A stretch of DNA of 64,000 nt from Ophiobolus disseminans (Eukaryota > Ascomycota > Dothideomycetes > Pleosporales > Phaeosphaeriaceae): NCBI GenBank assembly GCA_010093685.1, contig MU006218.1, positions 1,485,637 to 1,549,636 on the forward strand, given 5' to 3'. The position numbers and the translations under genes are program-made. Positions 1 to 10,055 of the stretch are shown here, piece by piece (the first letter of the stretch is position 1; each line of letters starts with the position of its first letter). The notes below the pieces were generated by a model. It saw only the letters and a program-made list of their open reading frames with translations. It was not told the DNA's origin and searched no databases.

Positions 1-1563
1 ACCACGAGGTTTGGGCTTAATGTAGAATGCGCCCTTGGTGCCAGTCATATCGTCCGTCAATACAAGGTCCTCCAGAGCCAGAGGGTCATGCTTGGGAGCC
101 TTTGGACTTGAGGGCTGCCAACCGTACAGCTGGTCATCATTCGCGCGTAGATCCGGACGAGTCAGGGTCATCCGCAGCGTCATCTCGCGGTTGACGTTGC
201 CCTTCTGTTGGGTTGGAGACGGTGCCGAAGATTCGTCCGTGGAAAGCTTTGAGTGCGATATCTGGCGTGAATGCAAACGGAAGGAATGGCCGATGCTTGA
301 TGGCGTCGTGGGTGATTCCATGTCTGCAACCGAGTCTTCATCAGACTCTAGGCCTTGATTGTCGCTGCTATGATCCTCGAAAAACGATAGTTTGCCGTCG
401 CGCAGGAACGTCTGCATGTCGCGACTGAACTTGCGAGAATGGCTGGCGATGGGCGGCAGCTGGTAATGAGGGGTGACGGTGTCGTTGCCTGATGTGGACG
501 GGAAGCCAAACTCGATCGCCTCGTCAAACTTCTGCGGAGAGGCGAGGTACGTGCGCAGCTTCTTTCTCGCTTCTGGGTCTCGGTAGTGCGTGGCCTCAGG
601 ATCGAACACTGGAGGGGTGGGTGTCTGTAGAGATCTTCGCCCGGACAACGACGACGAGTGGTGTCGCTGGTGAGTTGGTGCAGGTGCAATGGCGAAGCCT
701 GAGGGATTTCCCATGATCACCGCGGACGATGACGAATAGTGCATAGATGAAGTCGTGAGAGACATGGTCCGTCTGACATCAGGCCTACGGCTCGATCTCC
801 TCGAAACGGGTGGACTCATGGCGTCGAGGTAGAGTAAGCTGCTGTCGGTGTCTCCTTCCTTCTCTTGCATAGACAGATTGAATGATTCTTGGCGCGGGCT
901 CACCGACGAGACGTCTGACAATGATCGTGTGCGTAGGAGGTTCTGTTCGGAGGTGCTGTTGGGGTCCTTCTTGAAGCCGAACTGGAAGTCGCTAAAGCGT
1001 TGTTGTGCTCGCTCAAAGGTGTGGTCGCAGGGAAGGAACGCCTGTTCGCACTTGCCGAGTAGCGCCTCCTGTTCCTCGCGCGAGTAGTACAGCTTGCGCA
1101 ATTTGTCAGGTAAGGAAAGGAAAAACTCGACTTCGGCCTGGGAGATGTCGAGGCCTGACAGCACGTCCTCTGTCTTAGGCGAGCGGCGTTGGGATCCCAA
1201 GGTTAATGAGGGGCGGAAGGGGATCGATGAACTGCGGGAGGAGAGCGAGCGTCCAGAAGCATGTTGGCCGTCAAGCGAGTCTTGTTGTTGTCGGATCTGC
1301 AACTTTTCTAATGAGGAAAAGAACTTTCTCCTGCATGGACAATCAGCATAAAATGTACACCTGGGCGACTCCTGCAGCCAGTGCGATAGATGCGGTGTGT
1401 GATAGGGGTGCATCCATCATCCATCGCCTGCATAACTATTGGAAACCACCCCACCATGAGCTGGTACCTTGCAGATGGGCTCGACTCACTGGACTTGATG
1501 GGGCAAGGCGTCAAAATCCGACTGCTGTAGCGGCGGAACAATCGATTTCGCCTTTTTCCTCAT
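1..1563 (-). CDS. Serine-rich conserved fungal protein, C-terminus beyond the window edge
   Basis: The reading frame runs off the left edge, leaving about 468 residues. I place the start at the ATG at 1563, with exon 1 covering 1563-1490 and an intron at 1489-1331 (donor GTGAGT, acceptor GCAG). This joins a short basic N-terminus ending in LPHQV to RKFFSSLEKLQIRQQQ in one frame. The N-terminal third is the most ordered part, with a motif near DISQAEVEFFLSLPDKLRK. The rest is Ser/Pro/Arg-rich and probably disordered, with RRSS and SRRSS patches that look like basophilic kinase sites. I do not recognise a catalytic domain and assign no function. The long intergenic stretch on its 5' side would hold its promoter. 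The frame and the ordered N-terminus make it a convincing gene; the exon 1 model is less certain. Confidence 0.7.
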
Positions 1564-2913
1564 GGCTGTGGTTCGACGGCAGAAAGCGGTTCTGGCGTGA
1601 CTGAGATAGCCAGGGCTGCAGCATAGGTAGCGTCTGCGACGAAAATGACGCCTCGGCCAAGAGGTGCATCCAATGTAGATTTTAAGCTGCGTTGCGCGTG
1701 CTTTTTGGTGATCGTCCGGAGCGATCGATCCGCCGGCGGCAGTGGGCACGAAGGGTTGAAGAAGCAAAGGATTTGAATTGCAAGCCAGCAGCGGCGAGAC
1801 GGCTGTAACAGAAACACTGCGATGGCTTAGGCGCAAGCATACGACAACACGCACTTAGGGCGGCTGCATATTCGTACGGGAGCCCACAGCTGCAGCTAAC
1901 GCGCCGCCAGAGACGCGACCTTCACTCCTCATCCTCACATACGGGCCCTAGCGAGTGCCAGTAGTGGCTCCGCACCCGAGAGTCAGTCAACGCCACACGC
2001 GCTTGCGGATGCAAAGGAAGAGGTATGGCATCCTGGGTGATACTCTCCAAGGCCGTCTAAGAGGCCTTATCGCGTCACGGGCGGAGGCAGCACAAACAAC
2101 ACCACCGCCGGGGGCCAGCCAACCCTGCAGCGCTGCACATGTGGTTGTTACACAACGACGTCCTCCCCGCTCTCTCCACCTTTGCCCGTCCGCGGTTTCA
2201 GGCTCTGGTCGCTCAGGGACAGGACTTGAGTGGGGCGGCTAGCGCCATGCTTGTCTGCGACACACCGCATTTGCAACATGCTACCCGGCTTATGGAGACG
2301 ATGGAAGCCCCGATATCACCTTCGTCTGCCATCGAACGCACGTTCCCGTCCTAGCTCCTCGGTCAATCTGGCTTCTCGACACGCGTACCTGGCAGCCAGA
2401 TGGCTGGGTCAAGACCTCAGCCAGCGTGGCACACAATTAATCACTCCACAATTTTGGTCCGACCGTGGCCAGCAGCGAGCATGCGCTGTAGAGCTGAGGA
2501 CATGCACGCTCCATGCGGAGCCAGCGTACAGCAGAAACACTGCCTGTGCTAAATGATGACTTCTGATTGCTGCGGCAGAAGCAAGGGTATCTCAAGAATA
2601 CATCCAACACCCGACCCTTTGCCGCTTTCCCGTGTCGCCTATCGATAGGTACATTAAGTGGGCTTACGCCATACAGGGGCCACTTTACGCTCCCCCAATT
2701 GGCTCCAAATTCATCAATTATCGGACTCTCAACCCAAACTTAGATTATCCTCGCCGCCGTGTGTATCTGAGGCAAGATATGCGATTTCCACCGGTCGAAT
2801 AGAGTTCGCGATGATCCCCCAACCCAATCCCGAGCGTTCGGCCAAAACGGCTAAAAGCTAGATCGATGTAAGATCCGGTTCGCTTCGCTCGTCGAGGCAA
2901 GATGTACCCTCTT
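1564..2913. other. Intergenic, 1.35 kb
   Basis: This stretch lies between the 5' end of the serine-rich gene and the 3' end of the ELMO gene. Several short open frames occur on both strands, but none has protein-like composition, a splice partner or a recognisable motif. It probably holds the promoter and 5' UTR of the serine-rich gene. Confidence 0.5.
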
Positions 2914-5162
2914 TCAGACTCCAGCAATGTCGTAATAGAAGTCGTCGTCCAACCCCTCTCGACTGGGGAGTATAGGCTCTTCAAGCCCCACGTCTTCAAA
3001 ACGAACGTTAAGCAGGCGGATCTTGAGTCCGTAGTCGCCAATGAAGCTGACCAGCTTATTCGTGTCTGCGGTAATTGGCTGTTGATTTAGCAACATCAGC
3101 AGTCCGTCAAGCCACTCGGACGCGAGTGTATGACTTTGGGGATGCAGTTGTAAGAGCACGGATTCCTTCCGCCCACCGCCTGACCCGCCAGAGGTCTGTC
3201 GTGAGTGGTTGGCATGTGGCAAATAACCATGTATGGTAATCTTCGTTGAGGTTGACGCCCGCTCGTGGCCAGGCAGGGTTGTGACCGTACTGTCAGACGA
3301 AGATGTCGACGGGGCCGACGCCGAGACATTGCTCACGACCGAGGACACGATGGAGAGATCGACTATGATGTGCGTCAGCCACGGTGTCAACGTAGGCCAT
3401 TCGGCACTGCCGGGCATGTTACACTTACTTTTATCGTACAAGGCGTCCAGCCTAGGCTCTGCACTGGACTTCTCGTCAAAGTCAGCATAGTGCAGATATC
3501 GTCGGTTGTGCGACAGTCGGACAAAGCGCCACGCTGAGGGGACCGAACGACTGAGGGACTTGTTGGTCACTGGGCCCGCATCTAAGCCGTAGTTCACACC
3601 AATTGGGAACCACGCGCCTTGGAGCAAGCACCTAATGCGTTGTTCCTTGACGAACTGAAGCGCCTCGTGATTGAGCTCATCCCGCACTTGCCTAGTGGTG
3701 GTCAGTAAAATATAGGGTCAAGGAAAGTCAAGAGCGTACCGCAGGTGGTGGCCCCAAGCGTCTTCGTAGGTGAGTTCGAGCAGCTCCATCTGGAGCTCTC
3801 TGAGTCGCTTCAGCTCAAACTCTGTCAGCTCCTCCTCCACATCTTTGATCTCCTTGGTCCGTGGCGCTTGGCCCACAACTTGTTCGATCAGTATCCGGAC
3901 TAGCTCCTCGATCTTGTCAAAGTCCTCGATCTGCGCACCTGCAACCTTCCACAGCCGTATGAAGGCGTTCAGCCCGCTTGTGTGCAGTCGTGACCAATGC
4001 AGGAGGAGAGGCTTGAAAGCTCGGTCAAAGTTGGCCCGAGAATCAAGAGCTGTGTATCTGTGCGACTCTGCGTCGTCTTGCTTGTCTACCTCAAAATGCT
4101 CGTAGAGAGTCAGGGTCACAGAAAGACTGGCGCGCGCAACTGGACACCGTTGCTCTAGAGGTTCCACTGACTGTTCCAGCAGTAACTTCTGGAAGCCGTC
4201 CTCGTGCTTGTAGACAAAGTCTGTCAGGTCCATTAAGCCCAGAAATCCAGTCGTGTCAAACTCCCAGGCCGGCGACTCGGTATCGAAGCCTAGCCGCCTC
4301 CATTTCACGGGGTTTTGCTTCTTGCTCCCTTTCGGGTCTATGTCGGACTTGTCCGAGATGCTGGCAGTATGTAGGCCTCTGATAGCCCTGCGATGTTCGG
4401 TTTTCTCCAGATCCACCTTCTCTTCTCGCCACTTCCGAAGCAGAACCTTGGTCAGAGACTGGAAGTCCAACAGCGGGTGCGCCAGATCTTGTATCGCCGA
4501 ACTCTGCATGAGCCCGTACACGCTCTTTATCACACCCAGCTCCTGCAGCTGCTTTATGAACTTGGGCCATTCGAAGGCGGCGTCGTTTGCGATAGCGTCG
4601 CGCATCAGCGCATTAATGAGCTGGAGGGAGTTTGCGCAGAGCGCATGGTCGGCGGAAGTGATCTTTTCGACGAGCGCGGGGAGAAACTGCGGCTGGGTGT
4701 CGACGACCGGCTTCAGTCGCTGGAAGCCAGTGATGCCGGGCTGGGAGTTGCGGTTCGAGGGGTTGCCGACAATGGCTGCCAGTACCGACATGGCGCCTCG
4801 ATTGACATTGACGAGTGGTTGTGCGACCACGAGGTCGACTATCTGAGTAGTTTTTATTAGACCCTCACACGCGACGGGGCTTCACCTTCACTCACCCTCA
4901 CTATCAAATCATCTGTTACATGGTCCCAGCCCTTGTCCAACTCCAAAAGGCGCGCCAAAGACGTCAGACAGTAGGCGAGAGTGTTGCCCGTGGAATGCAG
5001 CGCCAGGAACCGGAGCTTGGGAAGTCCTCCCTCGTATATGAAGACGTCGGCGAATGAGGGGTCGCCTATGGCATTCTGCAGCTTGAAGACTGCCATTTTC
5101 CGCACCGACTCCTCCTCCGCGCCCAGTCGTGCGACCAAGTCGGAGACATTGACGCTATCCAT
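2914..5162 (-). CDS. ELMO/CED-12 domain protein
   Basis: Three exons, 5162-4896, 4842-3740 and 3691-2914, give 715 residues, the usual length for ELMO proteins. Both introns (53 and 48 bp) have clean GT/AG ends and restore the frame; the second joins WGHHLR to QVRDELNHEAL, which is continuous in the family. In order there are an N-terminal armadillo-like region, a central ELMO domain (around GLMDLTDFVYKHEDGF), a helical segment rich in Glu/Leu, and a C-terminal PH-like domain (from about LLQGAWFPIGVN). In animals ELMO proteins pair with DOCK-type exchange factors to activate Rac and drive actin remodelling and engulfment. In fungi the equivalent role is thought to be polarity and actin control. 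That role is inferred from the family; the domain assignment is strong. Confidence 0.9.
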
Positions 5163-5689
5163 GCCTCCAACGCTGTCGTAGATATTGCTAAAATATTAAG
5201 TGGTTATGTATGGGTCGCAGGCGCATCCCCGTCACCTGATAAAGTACAACATCGTACAAATATCAATTGCAATATCAACAAATGTCGTCAGTCGTCCCGC
5301 CGTGTTTGACCCTTTTGCGTTCGCGACATCGGTCCAGACGCGAAACATGGGCCTAGCGCGGCACGTGAAGCGTGTTGTGGGGTCTGCCAGGGACTGGCGC
5401 CTTCCTTCCCTGACTTAGACGGCGCTAGGCAGGTATAGGCAAGGATCTCGATCCGACGGGGAAACAACACCTCCATCTATCGTCCTGTCTTTGTTGAGCC
5501 CTTCCAACTCTCGTCACTCTTTCAATCTTCCATGTCTGTTGCGTTCCAGCGTTGAGCTTCACGATACCCGTTTGCTTCGAGTCATTATCCGCTTTGTGTC
5601 CCGCTGTTTCGCCGCCGTCCGCGCTTTCCGCTGTTATTTCGCTGTCAACGTCCACCCACCGCTACTCGTCGTCACCGCGACACCCCGCT

Positions 5690-6390
5690 ATGGTCTATAT
5701 TACCTCCGACCTCTTCGGCAGTGCCTCCACTCACGGCAGAGGGGACACGGCTACGCCAACATACTGGACGAGTATGGCAGACTCGCCGCACCCAGCAGGC
5801 CTCGGCAAGAGAAAGAGGCTGGAAGGCGACGAAGGACCCAATCCGTACGCAAACATCTCACCTTTTGATCGCAGCACGAAAACTGACGTCTATCAAGTAG
5901 CTGCATGCATCAACAACGACCTTCCCCTTCGAGCCGCAGCTACGCCCGGTTACACGCCCACAACACGACGTCCTTCGAGATTAACCGCAACTTGTCATAC
6001 CCAGCGTTTTCAGCATCACCTTTATTCTCCGCCCTAGAACGGCGACCAGTCAAACAAATAAAGCGCCTAAGCCCTAAAGCCTCGCTTATCAAGTCGACAT
6101 CACACCTAATGGACGTCGACCTCGATCTCACCCCACCGAAACCCGAAACACATTCACACGCCGTTATCGACCTACGCTCGTGTCACGCCTGCAAATCGGC
6201 GCCGAAACGAAGAAAGGATCTAGAAAACTATTTGGACTGCAGGAGGTGCGAGGGACGAACATGTTACATATGTGCACGGCAGTGTTTTGGGGGATGCGGG
6301 AAAGCCGTGTGCAAGAAATGTATAGTAGAGGTTGGAGAGGAGGGCGACCCGTGGTGCCTGGACTGCTACGCACGAAACCTGAACTCTTGA
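5690..6390 (+). CDS. Small protein with a C-terminal Cys-rich zinc-binding domain
   Basis: The best model is exon 1 at 5690-5948, a 56-bp intron (5949-6004, non-consensus donor GTTACA, branch-like TTAAC, acceptor CCCAG) and exon 2 at 6005-6390. A second acceptor 9 bp downstream keeps the same frame. The N-terminal half is low complexity with a KRKR patch. The last ~65 residues hold regularly spaced cysteines: SCHACK, DCRRCEGRTCYICARQC, CGKAVCKKC and WCLDC. This pattern suggests a cross-brace or LIM/RING-like zinc fold. I know of similar uncharacterised Cys-rich C-termini in other ascomycetes but cannot name a family. The zinc domain is clear; the intron is tentative, and an ATG at 5776 (MADSPH) is an alternative start. 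Confidence 0.7.
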
Positions 6391-6696
6391 AGATATTGGA
6401 AATAGTATATATGTGCAATTGGCGTTCAATCTGGGAAGATTCAGCGTACGATACCAGTAATAGATGGAGAATGTTGAACAATGCTACTTCATCACGCTTC
6501 AAACACTAGAAGTTGTTCTAACACTTTAACCAAGGGACGGCAAATATCAGATATACTTCAACGGCTTGTATACCCTACCCTACCCACGATTCTCAACATC
6601 TACATCTTTAGTCAGTGATTTCCCCCCTCGCGGACATTGTGTACACTGTGAAAACGCATCTCTCGATCGTGTATGGTGTGACACTTCCTGGTCAAT
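6391..6696. other. Intergenic, 0.3 kb
   Basis: This is the shared 3' region between two convergent genes, moderately AT-rich. I see nothing coding or repeated in it. Confidence 0.5.
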
Positions 6697-8065
6697 CTAT
6701 GCCTTGTAGTCCGAGATAGATGGCACTGCTTTGGTGGGTTGCATCCTTGTACGAAGTTGAGCGAGAAGCACCAGGCACTCTGGATTGTTGATTGTGTTGT
6801 GTTTGTTTCGCTCGACGTTCAGTGTGTTGGTTCGTGCTACGGCAGATGCGTAGGAGGGTTCGTCCAACTTGGGCATCCAGGAGGCAGTGTTAGAGAGCGA
6901 CCACATTTTGCAGATACTGTCCTCGTTGGATGGCAAACTGTTGGCAAGAATTGCTACTATATCGACACTGAGTAATGGTTGTCGTACGTAAGAGTATATA
7001 CTAACGCCATGCAACAAATGGCCAGCAGGTCTATCTGCATATGCTGTATCGTGTCGCATCTTGAATATGACCAAAGCTCCTCGTCGCCAGGAGTAAGATG
7101 TAAATCTGCCGATGAGACCAGCATTGACGCATAGCTGCTGTAGTGCTAAATTTCATTGCGGGCTCGACAACTGGTTGAAATGGCCACCCGTGCGCGAGGT
7201 GGAAAGAAATGCCGGTTGTTCATTGACATCTGCGTTCACATGAATCGAAAATGTGGAGTTGCCCACTTGTGTGATTAACATGTCTGTAAGGTCTTGTGTA
7301 AATAGACCACGGTCGTACGCCACGCTGAATAGTAGTGCCGGAACATTGAGTTTGTGCTGGCCACTCTTGATAGGGAGGAAGGTAAAAGCTCTGTAAGGGT
7401 CGTCTGGTTTATCCTTGGTCCCTGGCTTTTTGTTATATTCGAAGGTGACTTGTACACCAGTGCCGCCTGAGGATATGAATAATTGGGTATGCTCGAATCG
7501 AAGAAGGCCATGTCGATTCCAAATATCTCTCGCTTGTGGTGTGAGCTATCGAGGAGGGTAAGTGCTTTTCGTCAAAGACCCTGTGCGCATTTATATGGCC
7601 CATGTAAGACAACATACAACATATGCGAGATACTTTTCGCGCGTCGCGGTGTGGGTGACGCTGATATATATGTCGCACAACTCTTCCACCTAGAGATTAT
7701 TATATGATTGATGACCCTCCTTCTCGGTTATGACGTACCGTGCTGTGATCATGAATGGCTTTAGCTCGTTCCGAAGGAGTGTCGAGTCCTTGAGACTCAG
7801 CACTAGCTTATAGGTTAATCACCTAAAGCTTACGCGCGTGGCTTTCTTGAGACTCAGCGGTGTAAGTACGGATGCCCACCAGATGAGATGTTGGCGTATT
7901 TTTTGCCCACATGTCGTGGACGTTGTCTAATATGTGGTATACAACAGTCACAAATTCTTCGAATGATGATCGAATTGAATCGTATGATTTCATTAGTGGT
8001 TTGAACGGATGTGCAGGCGCGGCATGGGTCATAGCCACCGCTTGGAAATGCGACATGAGCACCAT
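6697..8065 (-). pseudogene. Degenerate recombinase-like gene (DUF3435/tyrosine-recombinase-like C-terminus), one in-frame TGA
   Basis: Hand splicing gives exons 8065-7834, 7788-7739, 7689-7618 and 7545-6697. The introns are 45, 49 and 72 bp with donors GTAAGC, GTACGT and GTATGT, and their phases agree throughout, giving about 400 codons. The last exon is interrupted once by TGA at 7155-7153, between HFNQLSSPQ and NLALQQLCVNAG; the frame is open on both sides. The C-terminus has SYSWRRGALVIFK, then AGHLLHG, then SIYSYV. This order and spacing resemble the (H/C/Y)xxRRGA...GH...Y boxes of fungal DUF3435 and other tyrosine-recombinase-like proteins linked to mobile elements. The first catalytic Arg box is not identifiable and no terminal repeats were found, so the family is tentative. 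That this was a coding gene is well supported by composition and consistent splicing. The TGA could come from a C-to-T change of CGA or CAA. Confidence 0.5.
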
Positions 8066-8667
8066 TCGAAGAGCGAAACACAATGCGTTACTAAGGCTTA
8101 TATCCTGTTAAGATTGAACAAACATACACTGACATTGCCTTACTGGTACGGCGTCGCGCGTCGCAGGATGTACAGCCCAATAGACATGCGTATGCGTGTA
8201 TGTGGGAGCATAGGGCGCTGGATGCTTCTGCGCCTCGTGAGGATGGTGGCGGCAAAAAGGCGAGTCGAGGCGAGACAGAGAGGGATCGTCGTCTGGTGGT
8301 GTTGAGAACTGGGATAGGTGGTGTGAGGGGTGGTGGGATGGGAGGCAGGTACGGGAGAGGTCGAGCCACTGAGAGAGCATCACACGAGGGCGGTGAGAGT
8401 CGGGATGACTGGCTGTAGTGAGGCGAGGCAGGCCCTGAGAGGACTACGGTATCCCGGGCGCCGGCATGCCCAGGTGGGAAGGTCTATCTAGGTATGCCCA
8501 TCCGTCAGTATTTGGCGCTAAGAGGTGGGCAGCATAAAAGAAGGCAGGTGGACACAAAAGCACTTGGTTTGCAACACCTACCCCGTCCACGGAAGCTTGC
8601 AACCCTACTATCCTATGCTCTTACTCTTCGCAACTCGATTGTCTCGCGCTAGGTCCACTCTACAATT
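8066..8667. promoter_or_regulatory. Divergent intergenic region, 0.6 kb
   Basis: This lies between the broken recombinase-like gene (-) and the orphan frame (+). It contains a G/A-rich tract around 8200-8420 and a TATA-like CATAAAAG near 8530, about 130 bp before the downstream ATG. Promoter function is inferred from position only. Confidence 0.3.
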
Positions 8668-9827
8668 ATGGGCGAGCCCGTTTCCAATAAGGGCCAGCAG
8701 CTAAGTGAGCCTGATGGTGGCGAGGGCTCAAGCAGACCATCCAAAAAAGTCGCAGGTGCAAGCCAACAGGCGGGGCGTAGGCAAGAGCAAGGGCAAGGGC
8801 AACGGCAACGGCAAAGACAATGGTGTGTCTTCATTGGCCCGGGCACCTCCAGCAAGTGATACTCGTGAGATTCGGTTGTACTGGCGCTCAGCAGCACCGG
8901 GACTAATATATGAGCAACTCAGGATTCTGGTTATCAAAGCGCAATTGATCCAGCTCTTCTCGGCACCGAAGCCCAACACCCGAGCAACGGTGATCAGCCT
9001 TCGGGTAGCGGTGATCCGCCTGCAAACAGTCAGCCCTCGAGTGACATCGACACTCCTTCTGGTTCCGAGACGGTTTCTGGCCCAAACTCCGCGAGGTCCA
9101 GACTGCCATCAGATATGAAGGCAAGGGCAGACGCCGCCACTGTACCCGTGTCCATGTGTACGGCGGAGCTCTTGGAGGCGCTAAATTAGCCAATCCGCTA
9201 CTCTCTCCGATCCGACGAGGACCATAGGCCCGCCCTGTTGGACGGCGTGAAGGAGGGTCTGCTTGTCTACCTCCGGGTCGTCCTTGACATGCAGTCAGAT
9301 TTAGAAGGGAAGAGGTTCGATGACCAAGTGGATGTAATGGATCACATATCGGAGCAATGGAGGGTCGCTCTGAGCGACGTGACGCTTCCACACCACGACA
9401 TCTATGTGGCTTGGCGGTTCTATGTTTACATGGCGAGTACAATGTTCTTCTCGGTCGAGCCCCGTCACCCTCACATGTCGTATCATTTGGACCTTGAGGA
9501 CGAGATATTCATTCTGGTGTACGCCATGCACGCTCATCGGATCCGTGTCATACGTGCGTATGCGCCATGATCGTCGCCGCCTTGACCGTCGCCACGGAGG
9601 GTCGGAATCGGGTTACAGTACATGGTGAGATGGTGGAGAGAAGGAAAGAAGATTGTCATCTAACGGCTTGTTAGTGATAGACGTCAAGTTTAGGGTGGAT
9701 GCGTACATCTTCAAAGTTATGCAGGATCATCCAATCTTTCAGTGCAACTATGCAAGTACTTTGCATTTGACTGCGCACCAGAAATCGAACGATGCGGCCA
9801 TGCTTACGGCAATATGCGGTGCATGAT
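8668..9827 (+). CDS. Unrecognised orphan gene, possibly broken
   Basis: The ATG at 8668 opens a low-complexity Gln/Gly/Arg stretch that stops at TGA 8857; an unresolved splice would be needed to pass it. The frame resumes through SGSGDPPANSQPSSDIDTP and continues past TAG 9187-9189. That TAG could be the end of a 48-bp intron (GTACCC...AAATTAG), which keeps the frame. A compact, protein-like stretch follows from about 9190 to 9550 (VKEGLLVYLRVVLDMQSD, then WRVALSDVTLPHHDIY and MSYHLDLEDEIFILVYAMHA). It could splice from about 9551 to 9675 into IDVKFRVDAYIFKVMQD and end at TGA 9825. No known domain was recognised. The opposite strand has an open frame at 9958-9671, so the last exon is ambiguous. 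The 9190-9550 stretch is probably coding; the rest of the model is weak. Confidence 0.35.
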
Positions 9828-10055
9828 GGAGTAATACAGTCGCCAGTACTCAGAGTAACCTTTCCAGACGGTGAGTGCTTCGGCCTTATTCGATGAGGCA
9901 GTAAGGTCTTCAGCGAGCTGGCGCATCCTGAGAACTCCGACCACCATTTTAGTAACACAACAATAATTACACCAAGACTATATGCCTCGTTTTAGCTTTG
10001 ACATTGTGTTGTATCGTAACATACATCTAATCCCATACACCACCTTGCAAATACC

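Noticed and set aside
9671..9958. Minus-strand 95-codon frame beside the orphan gene
   Set aside because: The plus strand offers an equally open exon that splices in phase with the upstream protein-like stretch; neither can be proven, so only the plus-strand model was listed at low confidence.
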